In this document: piece by piece, positions 1 through 9,338 of the stretch
Position numbering within the stretch: position 1 is the stretch's first letter
How the letters are laid out: every line of letters begins with the position of its first letter
NCBI RefSeq assembly: GCF_900115435.1
Contig: NZ_FOWK01000002.1
Coordinates: forward strand, 62,001-126,000
Direction of reading: 5' to 3'
Source: Prevotella sp. tf2-5
Lineage (GTDB): Bacteria; Bacteroidota; Bacteroidia; Bacteroidales; Bacteroidaceae
Length of the DNA: 64,000 nt
Translations under genes and position numbers: made by a program
Notes under the pieces: generated by a model
What the model was told of the DNA's origin: nothing
What the model saw: only the letters and a program-made list of their open reading frames with translations
Database searches by the model: none

Positions 1-10
1 ATAAAAAGTG

Positions 11-18
11 TAATTTTG
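11..18 (+). promoter_or_regulatory. -7 promoter box TAATTTTG
   Basis: The box fits the Bacteroidetes TAnnTTTG consensus and lies 26 bases before the thioesterase start codon. Its -33 partner would lie outside the window. Confidence 0.5.
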
Positions 19-44
19 CCGACGAAATGTAAATAATAGCAAGG

Positions 45-455
45 ATGAATATTCAACAGTTTTTAAATACAAATGATCATTTTGCAGCAGCTGCTGGGTG
101 TCGTATTATTGAGATTGGTGAAGGACGAGCGGTTGCAACGATGCTTGTTACTCGTGAGCATCTGAATGCAGGTGGTGTTTGTCAAGGAGGTGCCTTCTTT
201 ACTCTTGCCGACCTTGCTTTGGCTGCGGTGATGAACAGCCGCGGGCAATTGACTTTTGGTATTCAGAACAATATCATGTACCTTGCCTCAGCTCATGAAG
301 GGGATGTCCTGACTGCGGAGGCGATAGAAATAGCTAATCACCACAAGATTCCTTCCGTAGAAGTTCGTATTACCAACCAAGAGGGAATGTTGTTATGTCA
401 TGTGACAGGATTGGCATATAGAAAACATAATCCGCTAATCATAGAAGAAAAGTAG
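45..455 (+). CDS. PaaI-family hotdog thioesterase
   Basis: The 136-residue protein has the size and pattern of a single hotdog-fold acyl-CoA thioesterase of the PaaI/YdiI type, which hydrolyses acyl-CoA esters in the cytoplasm. The active-site helix region is clear: N41, then V-C-Q-G-G at 45-49 and L-A-D at 54-56, followed by a small-residue helix. Most relatives have HGG where this one has QGG, a modest departure. The ATG at 45 follows a -7 box at 11-18. The gene appears monocistronic and its substrate cannot be read from context. Confidence 0.8.
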   Translation: MNIQQFLNTNDHFAAAAGCRIIEIGEGRAVATMLVTREHLNAGGVCQGGAFFTLADLALAAVMNSRGQLTFGIQNNIMYLASAHEGDVLTAEAIEIANHHKIPSVEVRITNQEGMLLCHVTGLAYRKHNPLIIEEK

Positions 456-483
456 AGGCGATAGCAAAAAAAATCGTTAAAAA

Positions 484-515
484 TTTGCAATTTTGCTGAT
501 TAAGTACTATATTTG
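484..515 (+). promoter_or_regulatory. Bacteroidetes promoter without a downstream ORF
   Basis: TTTG at 484-487 and TATATTTG at 508-515 are 20 bp apart, a perfect -33/-7 arrangement. No ORF follows before the terminator hairpin at 574-606, so the promoter seems to serve a short RNA. Confidence 0.6.
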
Positions 516-520
516 CCCCC

Positions 521-606
521 GATAAGGCTTTGTCGGCAATTGCCAACTATCTTATCACATTAGATTATGAAGTGAGGTTGGTAGCGTCCTGCACCAACCT
601 CTTTTT
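521..606 (+). ncRNA. Candidate small RNA, about 85 nt
   Basis: This stretch lies between a consensus promoter (484-515) and an intrinsic terminator. It can fold into two hairpins. In the first, GATAAG (521-526) pairs with CTTATC (551-556) and encloses the palindrome GGCAATTGCC (535-544). The second, GAGGTTGGT (574-582) with ACCAACCTC (593-601), is followed by TTTTT and acts as terminator. There is no ORF. It does not resemble SRP RNA, 6S RNA or tRNA as far as I can tell. The call is inferred from signals and structure only. Confidence 0.5.
574..606 (+). terminator. Intrinsic terminator of the candidate small RNA
   Basis: A 9-bp perfect stem (574-582 / 593-601) with a 10-nt loop is followed directly by a T run. 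It points rightward only, because the left side has no A run that would serve the minus-strand kinase gene. Confidence 0.7.
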
Positions 607-624
607 CATAATCATCATTTTATT

Positions 625-1608
625 TTACTGAATCTCCCAGCCTATGGCGGAAGCACCGAGAACTGCTGCGGAAGCACCGTCAAGACCGCTGACCAGGAAC
701 TGTGCCTTGTTACGGAAAATCTGAAGAACATTCTCATTGTATGCCCTCTTGATAGGCTCCATAATCAGGTCACCAGCTTTGACGATGCCACCGAAGAAAA
801 TGAAAGCCTCAGGGGAAGAGAAGGCGGCAAAGTCTGCGCAAGCCTCACCGAGCATCTTACCTGTAAATTCGTAAATCTCCTTGGCAAGCTCATCGCCTTT
901 CCCTGCAGCAATGCTGACATCCAGAGAGGTGATATCCTCAGGATTCATCTCACGGAGCAAAGAAGGACGGTCTGTCTTTGCCAATAGCTCACGTGCCGTA
1001 CGGGCAACACCAGTAGCGGAGCAGTAAGCTTCCAGACAACCGGTTCGTCCACAACCACAGGAACGACCTTCTGCGCCACGTACCATGATGACATGTCCTA
1101 ATTCACCAGCGAAACCGTCGTGGCCATAGAGTAACTGTCCGTTAACAACAATACCTGAGCCGACACCAGTTCCCAAGGTGATGACAATAAAATTCTTCAT
1201 TCCACGAGCCACGCCATATACCATCTCACCGATAGCAGCGGCATTGGCATCGTTGGTCAGTGCTACGGGAATACCAAGGGCATCACTGAACATCTTTGCT
1301 AAAGGTACGATGCCGTCATGGGCCCATGAGAGGTTCGGGGCGAATTCAATGGTGCCGTTATAATAGTTTCCATTAGGAGCACCAATACCCATCGCCTTGA
1401 TCTTGTCAATACCGCCGACTTGCTCGATGATAGGCTGTAGCGCTTCCACACATGCTTTGACGTAATCCTCTACTTTCTCATAACCGCCGGTCTTGATAGC
1501 CGTTGTTGCTTTGATATCACCACGGGCGTCAACAATTCCGAAGACAGAATTGGTCCCTCCTAAGTCTAAACCGATGACATACGGTTTGATTCCTTGTTGT
1601 TCAATCAT
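625..1608 (-). CDS. ROK-family sugar kinase (glucokinase-like)
   Basis: The 327-residue cytoplasmic protein belongs to the ROK family and probably phosphorylates glucose or a related hexose using ATP. The N-terminal phosphate-binding motif D-L-G-G-T is at 15-19. The ROK zinc site appears as C-G-C-G-R-T-G-C-L-E near 183-192. Length is normal for bacterial ROK glucokinases and no N-terminal helix-turn-helix is present, so it is an enzyme rather than a NagC-type repressor. It stands alone on the minus strand with a promoter at 1656-1663. Whether glucose, mannose or N-acetyl sugars are the true substrate is not resolved. Confidence 0.85.
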   Translation of the reverse strand: MIEQQGIKPYVIGLDLGGTNSVFGIVDARGDIKATTAIKTGGYEKVEDYVKACVEALQPIIEQVGGIDKIKAMGIGAPNGNYYNGTIEFAPNLSWAHDGIVPLAKMFSDALGIPVALTNDANAAAIGEMVYGVARGMKNFIVITLGTGVGSGIVVNGQLLYGHDGFAGELGHVIMVRGAEGRSCGCGRTGCLEAYCSATGVARTARELLAKTDRPSLLREMNPEDITSLDVSIAAGKGDELAKEIYEFTGKMLGEACADFAAFSSPEAFIFFGGIVKAGDLIMEPIKRAYNENVLQIFRNKAQFLVSGLDGASAAVLGASAIGWEIQ

Positions 1609-1655
1609 AAATATGAATATATTTTAAGTTATAGAATATTTTGCTTATCAGTCTG

Positions 1656-1663
1656 CAAAGATA
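1656..1663 (-). promoter_or_regulatory. -7 box for the ROK kinase
   Basis: Read on the minus strand this is TATCTTTG, a TAnnTTTG match 48 bases before the start codon. The -33 partner is weak. Confidence 0.5.
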
Positions 1664-1748
1664 ATAAATAAACTAGATAAATCGAAGAATCTACAGATTA
1701 AAAAATATAAAATCTATGAAATCTGTGTCTTCTGTGGTTATTTTTTTG

Positions 1749-1756
1749 TACCTTTG
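1749..1756 (+). promoter_or_regulatory. -7 box TACCTTTG for the LysE exporter
   Basis: TACCTTTG ends 8 bases before the ATG at 1765, which leaves almost no 5' leader. The -33 element is not obvious. Confidence 0.5.
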
Positions 1757-1764
1757 CATCCGAT

Positions 1765-2427
1765 ATGCCATTTCATGTACCTATTAATATATTGGATTTC
1801 ATCTTCAAGGGCATACTGATAGGCATGATTGCCTCTGCCCCGATGGGACCTGTTGGTATCCTTTGTGTACAACGGACGTTGAACAAAGGACGCTGGTATG
1901 GTTTTGCCACAGGCTTAGGTGCGGCAGTGAGTGATATCATTTATGCGGGTATCGCCGGTTATGGTATGTCGTTTGTAATGGATTTTATCACCAATGACCA
2001 GAATCGTTTCTATTTGCAGTTGGTTGGTAGTGTGATGCTTTTGTGTTTCGGATTATATACTTATTATACAGATCCCACCCGTAAGATGCATCGGTCTGGT
2101 CAGCAAAAAGGTACGTTATGGTATAATATGTGGACGGCATTCATTGTGACCTTTTCTAATCCCCTGATAGTATTCCTTTTCTTGGCAATGTATGCTCAGT
2201 TTGCCTTCGTATTGCCGGACCATCCTTTTGAGATGCTGGTAGGTTTTATGAGTATTGTCGGGGGAGCCTTACTATGGTGGTGGGGACTGACATGGCTAGT
2301 GGATAAGATACGGACGAAATTCGATGAGTTCGGTATTCGTCTGATTAATCAGATTATCGGTGTCGCAGTGATAGTGGGCTCCATTATTATGTTATTGGGA
2401 ACGACAACAAACCTGTTGAGATTTTAG
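1765..2427 (+). CDS. LysE-family exporter
   Basis: This 220-residue inner-membrane protein has about six hydrophobic helices. Its first helix carries the LysE/RhtB signature: G-M-I-A-S-A-P-M-G-P-V-G near 20-31, followed by a polar R-T-L-N-K-G loop and a second G-rich helix. The family exports amino acids or related small molecules by proton exchange; the cargo cannot be told from sequence. It is the first gene of an apparent run with the DUF4924-like gene and rfbD, and its stop codon abuts the next start. Confidence 0.75.
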   Translation: MPFHVPINILDFIFKGILIGMIASAPMGPVGILCVQRTLNKGRWYGFATGLGAAVSDIIYAGIAGYGMSFVMDFITNDQNRFYLQLVGSVMLLCFGLYTYYTDPTRKMHRSGQQKGTLWYNMWTAFIVTFSNPLIVFLFLAMYAQFAFVLPDHPFEMLVGFMSIVGGALLWWWGLTWLVDKIRTKFDEFGIRLINQIIGVAVIVGSIIMLLGTTTNLLRF

Positions 2428-2429
2428 TG

Positions 2430-2975
2430 ATGTTAATAGCACAAGAGTTAAGACGTAAGAATATAGCGGAGTATCTGCTTTATATGTGGCAGGTGGAAGA
2501 TACGATTCGTGCCTTCGGCTGTTCTCTGAGCCGTATCAGAAGGGAATATATTGACCGCTTTGACTATACTGATGAACAGAAAGAGGATGAGGCAGACTGG
2601 TTTGGCAATTTGATTCGTATGATGAACGAAGAGGGTTGTCGGGAGAATGGTCATATCCAGATTAATAAAGTCGTGCTTCAACAGTTGGAAGAGTTACATG
2701 TCCAGTTGTTAGGCAGTTCCAAGTTCCCGTTCTATAATTCCGAGTATTATAAGGTGCTCCCTTATATCGTGGAGTTGCGTAACCATGGAGCCCATAAAGA
2801 GGAGAACGAGATAGAGACCTGCTTTAACTCCCTGTACGGAGTCATGATGCTGCGTTTACAGAAAAAAGACATCTCTCTGGAGACACAGCATGCCGTCAAG
2901 GAAATCTCTACCTTCATAGGTATGCTTAATGATTATTATCTGAAAGATAAACAAGAACCCTTGGAATTCGACTAA
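2430..2975 (+). CDS. DUF4924-like cytoplasmic protein
   Basis: The product is about 181 residues, soluble and probably helical, with no signal peptide or catalytic motif I recognise. The look is that of a conserved Bacteroidetes family I recall as DUF4924; that name is from memory. Charged helices fill the first 100 residues, and Y-I-V-E-L-R-N-H-G-A-H-K near 113-124 is the most distinctive stretch. A GTG at 2427 would overlap the upstream stop, whereas the ATG at 2430 does not and is preferred. It sits between the LysE exporter and rfbD with near-zero spacing. Confidence 0.65.
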   Translation: MLIAQELRRKNIAEYLLYMWQVEDTIRAFGCSLSRIRREYIDRFDYTDEQKEDEADWFGNLIRMMNEEGCRENGHIQINKVVLQQLEELHVQLLGSSKFPFYNSEYYKVLPYIVELRNHGAHKEENEIETCFNSLYGVMMLRLQKKDISLETQHAVKEISTFIGMLNDYYLKDKQEPLEFD

Positions 2976-2976
2976 G

Positions 2977-3825
2977 ATGAATATACTGATAACAGGTTGT
3001 AATGGTCAGTTGGGTAATGAGATTCAGTTGCTGGAGAAGGAGAATCCCCAGCATCAGTGGTTTAATACCGATGTGCAGGAGTTGGATATCACCAATGTGG
3101 ATGCCGTCAGACTCTTTGTCCAAGAACATCAAATAGATGGAATCGTTAATTGTGCCGCCTATACAGCTGTCGACAAGGCGGAGGACAATGAAGAGCTATG
3201 TACTAAGCTGAATGCGGAGGCTCCTGCTTATCTTGCTAAGGCAATTGGGGATCGTGGCGGATGGATGATACAGATATCTACTGACTATGTATTTGACGGA
3301 TCGAAACATACCCCTTATGTGGAAGATGATGACACTTGTCCGAATAGTGTTTATGGACGTACTAAACTGGTAGGTGAACTCAATGTTCAGAAACTCTGTG
3401 AGCGTTCGATGGTTATCCGTACGGCATGGTTATATAGTACTTTTGGTAATAATTTTGTGAAGACCATGATTCGTTTGGGGAAAGAGAGACCAGAACTAGG
3501 TGTCATTTTTGACCAGATAGGTACACCGACTTATGCCCGTGATCTCGCCATAGCAATAATGACAGCGATTGATAAAGGAATAGTCCCGGGGGTCTATCAT
3601 TTTTCTAATGAGGGGGTTATCTCCTGGTATGATTTTACGAAAGCCATTCATCGTATGGCTGGAATCACCTCATGTCATGTGAGACCTTTGCATACGGCGG
3701 AGTATCCTACGCCAGCCAATCGCCCCCATTATTCAGTTTTGGACAAGACGAAAATCAAACAGACTTATGGTATCGAGATTCCTTATTGGGAGGAGAGTTT
3801 GAAAGATTGTATAGAGAAATTATGA
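2977..3825 (+). CDS. rfbD: dTDP-4-dehydrorhamnose reductase
   Basis: The 282-residue short-chain dehydrogenase makes dTDP-L-rhamnose, the last step of the RmlABCD pathway for surface polysaccharide. The N-terminal NAD(P)-binding motif G-C-N-G-Q-L-G starts at residue 7. C-A-A-Y-T and S-T-D-Y-V-F-D-G follow, and the catalytic Y-x-x-x-K appears as Y-G-R-T-K. Only one base separates it from the upstream gene, and its TGA overlaps the prfC ATG as ATGA (3822-3825), so translational coupling is likely. The partner rfbA lies about 8 kb away at 12012-12884; rfbB and rfbC are not in this window. Confidence 0.92.
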   Translation: MNILITGCNGQLGNEIQLLEKENPQHQWFNTDVQELDITNVDAVRLFVQEHQIDGIVNCAAYTAVDKAEDNEELCTKLNAEAPAYLAKAIGDRGGWMIQISTDYVFDGSKHTPYVEDDDTCPNSVYGRTKLVGELNVQKLCERSMVIRTAWLYSTFGNNFVKTMIRLGKERPELGVIFDQIGTPTYARDLAIAIMTAIDKGIVPGVYHFSNEGVISWYDFTKAIHRMAGITSCHVRPLHTAEYPTPANRPHYSVLDKTKIKQTYGIEIPYWEESLKDCIEKL

Positions 3826-5408
3826 ATCAGGAGATAGAAAGAAGACGAACGTTTGCGATTATTTCGCACCCGGATGCTGGTAAGACAACGCTGACGGAGA
3901 AGTTTTTGTTGTTCGGTGGACAGATACAGGTCGCCGGCGCAGTGAAGAATAATAAGATTAAGAAGACAGCGACCTCCGACTGGATGGATATTGAGAAACA
4001 GCGTGGTATCTCGGTGTCTACCTCTGTGATGGAGTTTGACTATACGCCTGATGGCTCAGATATAGAATATAAGGTGAATATCCTTGACACCCCGGGTCAC
4101 CAAGACTTCGCCGAGGATACTTATCGTACGCTGACAGCTGTTGACTCAGCCATCATCGTGGTGGATGGAGCGAAGGGTGTGGAGACGCAGACCCGTAAAC
4201 TGATGAATGTTTGTCGCATGCGAAACACTCCAGTGATTATCTTCATCAATAAGATGGACCGTGAAGGTCGTGACCCGTTCGATCTGCTGGATGAGCTGGA
4301 GCAGGAACTGGAGATAAAGGTACGCCCTTTGTCTTGGCCTATCAACCAAGGTGCTAAATTCAAGGGGGTGTATAATATCTATGAGCAGAAACTGGATCTG
4401 TTTACACCGGATAAGCAGCGAGTGACGGAAAAAGTGGAAATAGACATCAATAGTTCCCAACTTGATGAACGTGTCGGTGAGCATGATGCTGCCAAGCTCC
4501 GTGAAGACTTGGAGTTAGTGGATGGCGTCTATCCGGAGTTCAAGGTGGAGACTTATCGTTCTGCCGAGGTTGCTCCCGTATTCTTTGGTTCTGCCTTGAA
4601 CAACTTTGGTGTTCAGGAACTACTGAACTGTTTCGTAGAAATAGCCCCCAGTCCTCGTGATACCAAGGCGGAGGAGCGTATGGTGAAACCTGAGGAGCCT
4701 AAGTTTACAGGTTTTATCTTTAAGATAACGGCAAATATCGACCCAAATCATCGTTCTTGTATTGCGTTCTGTAAGGTGTGCAGCGGAAAGTTCCAGCGTA
4801 ACCAGCCCTACCTGCATGTCCGTCAGGGGAAGACACTTCGTTTCTCTAGTCCTACCCAGTTTATGGCACAGCGTAAGTCCACTATCGATGAGGCTTGGCC
4901 TGGAGATATCGTGGGATTGCCGGATAATGGCATCTTTAAGATTGGTGATACCTTGACAGAGGGAGAGCAGTTACATTTCCGTGGCTTGCCTTCGTTCTCC
5001 CCGGAGCTCTTTAAGTATATTGAGAATGATGACCCGATGAAATCCAAGCAACTCCAGAAGGGTATCGACCAGTTGATGGACGAGGGCGTCGCCCAGTTGT
5101 TTGTCAACCAGTTCAATGGTCGTAAGATTATCGGTACCGTAGGACAGTTGCAGTTTGAGGTGATCCAATATCGTCTGGAGAATGAGTATAATGCCAAGTG
5201 CCGTTGGGAACCCGTCCATCTCTACAAGGCTTGCTGGATAGAGAGCGACGATGCGGCAGAGTTGGAGAACTTCAAGAAACGCAAGTACCAATATATGGCG
5301 AAGGACAAGGAGGGACGTGATGTCTTCCTCGCCGACTCTGGCTATGTGCTCTCAATGGCACAAGAGGACTTCAAAAATATCAAGTTCCATTTCACCAGTG
5401 AGTTCTAA
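3822..5408 (+). CDS. prfC: Peptide chain release factor 3
   Basis: RF3 is the GTPase that recycles RF1/RF2 from the ribosome after termination. The start is the ATG at 3822, which overlaps the rfbD stop and gives 528 residues, close to the 529 of E. coli RF3. An upstream in-frame start at 3672 would run through rfbD and is rejected. G motifs are intact: H-P-D-A-G-K-T-T at 16-23, D-T-P-G-H at 89-93 and N-K-M-D at 143-146. Translation-factor domain II and the RF3-specific C-terminal domain follow. Its TAA overlaps the next ATG. Confidence 0.95.
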   Translation: MNQEIERRRTFAIISHPDAGKTTLTEKFLLFGGQIQVAGAVKNNKIKKTATSDWMDIEKQRGISVSTSVMEFDYTPDGSDIEYKVNILDTPGHQDFAEDTYRTLTAVDSAIIVVDGAKGVETQTRKLMNVCRMRNTPVIIFINKMDREGRDPFDLLDELEQELEIKVRPLSWPINQGAKFKGVYNIYEQKLDLFTPDKQRVTEKVEIDINSSQLDERVGEHDAAKLREDLELVDGVYPEFKVETYRSAEVAPVFFGSALNNFGVQELLNCFVEIAPSPRDTKAEERMVKPEEPKFTGFIFKITANIDPNHRSCIAFCKVCSGKFQRNQPYLHVRQGKTLRFSSPTQFMAQRKSTIDEAWPGDIVGLPDNGIFKIGDTLTEGEQLHFRGLPSFSPELFKYIENDDPMKSKQLQKGIDQLMDEGVAQLFVNQFNGRKIIGTVGQLQFEVIQYRLENEYNAKCRWEPVHLYKACWIESDDAAELENFKKRKYQYMAKDKEGRDVFLADSGYVLSMAQEDFKNIKFHFTSEF

Positions 5409-5989
5409 TGACAAGAGAAGAAGATATACGAAAAGCAGTGGAGGTGCTGCGAAAGGGTGGGGTGATCCTTTATCCTACAGATACTGTCTGGGGCATTGGT
5501 TGTGACGCTACCAATGCGGAGGCGGTGAAACGGGTTTATGAGATAAAGCAGCGTGATGACTCTAAGGCTCTGATTTGTCTGGTTGACAGTGATGCCCGTC
5601 TGCAGCGTTATGTACGTAATGTACCAGAAGTTGCCTGGCAACTGATAGACAGTCTTAAAGAGAGTGATTGCAGGCCTACGACCCTGATTCTTGACGGTGC
5701 GATTAACCTGGCTCCGAATCTGATAGCTGATGATGGAAGTATTGGTATGCGAATTACACAGGAACCTTTCTCCAAAGAACTATGCTACCGTTTCCAGAAA
5801 GCTTTGGTGTCAACTTCTGCGAACATCAGTGGTGAGCCTGCTGCGCAGAACTATTGTGATATAGACCCTCGTATCGTTGAGGCAGTAGATTACGTTTGTT
5901 GGAGCCGCCGTCAGGAACATAAACCCCATCAGCCTTCCAGTATTATCCGTTTGAGGGAAAATGGTGAGGTTGCGGTTATCCGAAAATAG
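5408..5989 (+). CDS. L-threonylcarbamoyladenylate synthase (TsaC/Sua5/YciO)
   Basis: This 193-residue YrdC-domain protein probably makes threonylcarbamoyl-AMP from threonine, bicarbonate and ATP, the first step of t6A37 tRNA modification. The diagnostic Y-P-T-D-T-V-W-G-I-G-C-D segment lies at 22-33. K-Q-R-D near 48-51 and S-T-S-A-N-I-S-G near 137-144 complete the binding pocket. It lacks the C-terminal Sua5 domain, so it is of the short TsaC type. YciO-like paralogues look similar, so the assignment is to the family. It shares one base with the prfC stop. Confidence 0.88.
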   Translation: MTREEDIRKAVEVLRKGGVILYPTDTVWGIGCDATNAEAVKRVYEIKQRDDSKALICLVDSDARLQRYVRNVPEVAWQLIDSLKESDCRPTTLILDGAINLAPNLIADDGSIGMRITQEPFSKELCYRFQKALVSTSANISGEPAAQNYCDIDPRIVEAVDYVCWSRRQEHKPHQPSSIIRLRENGEVAVIRK

Positions 5990-6010
5990 TTAGTCCGTGT
6001 TTTTGCAGAA

Positions 6011-7447
6011 ATGAAGAGGGTCTTGATACTTTGTGTGGTAGTGTTGCTGACCAGGATGGCGGTAGCTCAGATCGTAGAAGACTCTGTTCGTCCCTCACGA
6101 CCATGGCGTGCTGCTGCAGAGGTGATTGGCATCAATGCCTTCGTTCATTGTTATGATCGTTTTATTGCCCGTGAGGATTTCGCCAAGACGACTCTGCATA
6201 GTATCCGGGATAATTTCAAGAGAGGTTTTGTGTGGGATAATGACAATTTCAACACCAACATGTTTGCGCATCCCTATCATGGCAACCTGTATTTCAGTGC
6301 TGCCCGATCAAACGGGATGAATTTTTGGCAGTCCTATCCATACGCTCTAGGCGGTTCCTTGATGTGGGAGTTTTTCGGTGAGAATACGCCTCCCTCCATT
6401 AATGACCTGTTTGCCACCAGTATTGGAGGCGCGGCAATCGGTGAGACCACCTACCGTATCTCGTCTATCGTGTTGGATGATAGTAAACGGGGGTGGCAGC
6501 GTGTCTGGCGTGAGGTGTTGGGAGGTGTCGTCAATCCAGTACGCCTTATCAACCGTCTTATCACTGGTGATGCATGGCGGGTGCGTTCTACCAAACACCG
6601 TTATCATGACTTTGATGTGATACCACTTGACTTTGAGATATCTGCGGGAGCACGATATTTAGCAGAAAAAGGTTCCTTTGAACATGGGGATTTTAATCCT
6701 TATGTCAATCTTCTATTCCATTATGGTGATCCGCTGGGCGAGGTGAATGAGCCTTACGATTTTTTTTCTGCCGAGGCTACTTTTGGATTTTCAAACCGTC
6801 AACCATTAGTCAATGCCATTCATCTGGTAGGACAATTGTGGGACACCCCCATTCTTTCTAACCAAAAAATACAGATGAATTTCGGTTTTTACCAGCACTT
6901 TAATTTCTACAATTCTGAGGCGATAAGGAAAGAAAAGGATATCATCCCCTATCGGATCGGTGAGACAGCTTCGGTAGGGGCAGGCTTCGTCTACCGTATT
7001 CCTCAGATATGCAGGAAAGTCTCTTTGGAACAACGCCTTTTCCTCAATGGTATTATCTTAGGCGGTTCACTAAGTGACCATTATCATGTGCAAGAGCGTG
7101 ATTATAGTCTGGGAAGCGGATTCTCTGCAAAACTGCACACCTTTATGGAATTCGGACGTTATGGTCGGCTGTCCCTTTTCGCGGATATTTATAAGTTATA
7201 TACCTGGAAAGGATATGATGAGGAACTGGTTGCGAAATTGGATAATCTGGATTATATTAACGCCCAGGGTGATGCCGGTAGTACCACCTTGATCGTTCTT
7301 AATCCACGGCTTCAACTGAATATCACCCGTCACTTACTGCTTGACCTTTATGGCAGCTATTTTTATAGACGCTCTATCTATCGTGACCACGACGATGTGA
7401 GCATGAAAACTTTTGAATTGCGTGCAGGACTGACTTATAACTTGTAG
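6011..7447 (+). CDS. DUF3943 outer-membrane protein
   Basis: The 478-residue protein has a signal peptide (about residues 1-19, ending A-V-A-Q). Alternating-residue beta strands fill the C-terminal two thirds and end in an aromatic/aliphatic strand, L-T-Y-N-L, as in outer-membrane barrels. The region 75-165 carries the pattern I associate with DUF3943: N-M-F-A-H-P-Y-H-G-N, a W-E-F motif, and G-G-A-A-I-G-E-T-T-Y-R. Function is unknown for the family. It follows the TsaC gene by 21 bases and may be cotranscribed. The ClC gene downstream has its own promoter. Confidence 0.75.
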   Translation: MKRVLILCVVVLLTRMAVAQIVEDSVRPSRPWRAAAEVIGINAFVHCYDRFIAREDFAKTTLHSIRDNFKRGFVWDNDNFNTNMFAHPYHGNLYFSAARSNGMNFWQSYPYALGGSLMWEFFGENTPPSINDLFATSIGGAAIGETTYRISSIVLDDSKRGWQRVWREVLGGVVNPVRLINRLITGDAWRVRSTKHRYHDFDVIPLDFEISAGARYLAEKGSFEHGDFNPYVNLLFHYGDPLGEVNEPYDFFSAEATFGFSNRQPLVNAIHLVGQLWDTPILSNQKIQMNFGFYQHFNFYNSEAIRKEKDIIPYRIGETASVGAGFVYRIPQICRKVSLEQRLFLNGIILGGSLSDHYHVQERDYSLGSGFSAKLHTFMEFGRYGRLSLFADIYKLYTWKGYDEELVAKLDNLDYINAQGDAGSTTLIVLNPRLQLNITRHLLLDLYGSYFYRRSIYRDHDDVSMKTFELRAGLTYNL

Positions 7448-7479
7448 TGAACACTATTAGAAAGAAATGACTGAAGAAA

Positions 7480-7511
7480 TTTGGTTTTTCTCTCACTTAT
7501 TTGTACCTTTG
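7480..7511 (+). promoter_or_regulatory. Promoter of the ClC channel gene
   Basis: TTTG (7480-7483) and TACCTTTG (7504-7511) are 20 bp apart. The spacer is nearly identical to that of the promoter at 13016-13047. The expected start of transcription lies only a few bases before the ATG at 7521. Confidence 0.75.
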
Positions 7512-7520
7512 TGCCTGCGA

Positions 7521-9326
7521 ATGGATAAAGTTTCTGAAACGGAAAGACCGACATGGATACAACGACTGCATGCATGGCGGGTGGAGCATGTGAGTGACAG
7601 GATGTTCCTGCTCGTCCTCGCATTCTTTGTGGGTTTGTTTTCCGCCGTTGCCGCTTTCGTTCTGCATGGTATGATCAACCAGATCGTCGCCCTGTTGACA
7701 GGACAATTCTCGGTGACGAGTTATAACTGGTTGTATCTGGTATACCCCGTTATTGGTATTTACCTGACCTCTCTCTTTGTCCGCCATATCGTTAAGGACA
7801 ATATTTCCCATGGTATCACTCGTATTCTCTATGCTATCTCGTCAAATAAGTCGAGGTTGAAAGCGCATAACACCTGGTCGAGTGTGATAGCCTCCGCTAT
7901 TACCATCGGTTTTGGTGGCTCAGTGGGTGCGGAAGCCCCTATCGTATTGACGGGTTCAGCAATCGGCTCGAACTTAGGACAACTTTTCAAACTCGACAGC
8001 AAGACTCTGATGACATTGGTCGGATGTGGAGCGGCGGGTGCTATTGCCGGTATCTTCAAAGCACCGATCGCAGGATTGGTGTTTACGTTGGAAGTCTTGA
8101 TGATAGACTTGACCATGGCATCACTGTTGCCGATACTTGTCTCATGTGTCACGGCTACCTGTTTTACGTATATCTTCAGTGGCAATGCCGTGCTCTTCTC
8201 TTTTCATCTGGATTCTGACTGGACCGTGCAAAGGGTGCCGGCAACCATCCTATTAGGTATCTGCTGTGGTTTGGTTAGTCTTTATTTTATCCGCACGATG
8301 AATCTCTGTGAGGATATGTTTGCCCGTTTTAAGGACAAACCCTATATACGTCTGGTAATAGGAGGATTGATATTGAGTACGTTGATTTTCCTATTCCCTT
8401 CATTATACGGTGAAGGCTATCATGCCATCAACCTGTTGTTGAACGGTAAGACGGAGGCTGACTGGAATCAGATATTGGACAATTCACTATTCTATGGACA
8501 CCATGAGCTATTGATGGGCTATATCGCCTTGGTGCTCTTTACCAAGGTCTTTGCCACCAGTGCGACGAATGGCGGTGGCGGATGTGGCGGTACGTTTGCC
8601 CCTTCGTTGTTCATAGGTTGTTTTACGGGCTTCCTGTTCTCCCGCCTTTGGAACATGAACCAGGTCGGGGTGTATGTGCCAGAGAAGAATTTCGCGTTGT
8701 TGGGGATGGCAGGTGTGATGTCTGGTGTGATGCATGCCCCGTTGACGGGTATTTTCCTGATTGCGGAGATTACCAGTGGCTATAACCTCTTTGTGCCCTT
8801 GATGATTGTCTCCGTGTTTGCTTACCTCACGATTATTATCTTTGAGCCCCATAGTATATATGGGATGCGATTGGCGCGTCAGGGGAAACTCATTACCCAC
8901 CATACCGATCATGCCGTATTGACCCTGATGAGTCTTGACTCAGTGATTGACAGAGACTATCAAGGAGTAGATGCGGATATGGAACTTGGACAGATGGTGC
9001 ATAAGATTAGTCGTTCCCGTCATAGTGTGCTCCCTGTGGTGGATGCCGCAGGTAGTCTGTTGGGTGAGATTAATATTGTAAAGATACGCCATGTTGTGTT
9101 CCGTACCGAGCTGTACCATCATTTCAAGGCGAGCCAGTTGATGACAGCTCCAGCCGCTGTGTTGGATGACGGGACCTCTATGACGGAGGTGATGCGTACC
9201 TTTGAGCGGACACAGGCAGACTGGTTGCCTGTGCTGGATGAGGAACGGCATCTAAAAGGATATATTTCCAGAAAACGAATGTATAGTGTATATCGAAAGA
9301 TGGTACATGATTTTAGTCAGGAGTAA
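7521..9326 (+). CDS. ClC chloride channel/transporter with CBS pair
   Basis: The protein is an integral inner-membrane ClC anion transporter with a cytoplasmic C-terminal CBS pair, about 601 residues from the ATG at 7521. An earlier in-frame start at 7467 is rejected because the promoter -7 box falls inside it. The selectivity motif G-S-V-G-A-E-A-P has its gating glutamate near E138, and the second motif, G-G-T-F-A-P-S-L-F-I-G, lies near 355-365. Two CBS repeats occupy roughly 475-595 and probably sense nucleotides. The gating Glu suggests H+/Cl- exchange, though channel behaviour cannot be excluded. fmt starts 12 bases after its stop. Confidence 0.9.
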   Translation: MDKVSETERPTWIQRLHAWRVEHVSDRMFLLVLAFFVGLFSAVAAFVLHGMINQIVALLTGQFSVTSYNWLYLVYPVIGIYLTSLFVRHIVKDNISHGITRILYAISSNKSRLKAHNTWSSVIASAITIGFGGSVGAEAPIVLTGSAIGSNLGQLFKLDSKTLMTLVGCGAAGAIAGIFKAPIAGLVFTLEVLMIDLTMASLLPILVSCVTATCFTYIFSGNAVLFSFHLDSDWTVQRVPATILLGICCGLVSLYFIRTMNLCEDMFARFKDKPYIRLVIGGLILSTLIFLFPSLYGEGYHAINLLLNGKTEADWNQILDNSLFYGHHELLMGYIALVLFTKVFATSATNGGGGCGGTFAPSLFIGCFTGFLFSRLWNMNQVGVYVPEKNFALLGMAGVMSGVMHAPLTGIFLIAEITSGYNLFVPLMIVSVFAYLTIIIFEPHSIYGMRLARQGKLITHHTDHAVLTLMSLDSVIDRDYQGVDADMELGQMVHKISRSRHSVLPVVDAAGSLLGEINIVKIRHVVFRTELYHHFKASQLMTAPAAVLDDGTSMTEVMRTFERTQADWLPVLDEERHLKGYISRKRMYSVYRKMVHDFSQE

Positions 9327-9338
9327 GAGCTTTGTGGT

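Noticed and set aside
3672..3821. Upstream extension of prfC
   Set aside because: It runs in another frame through rfbD; RF3 homology begins at the ATG at 3822.
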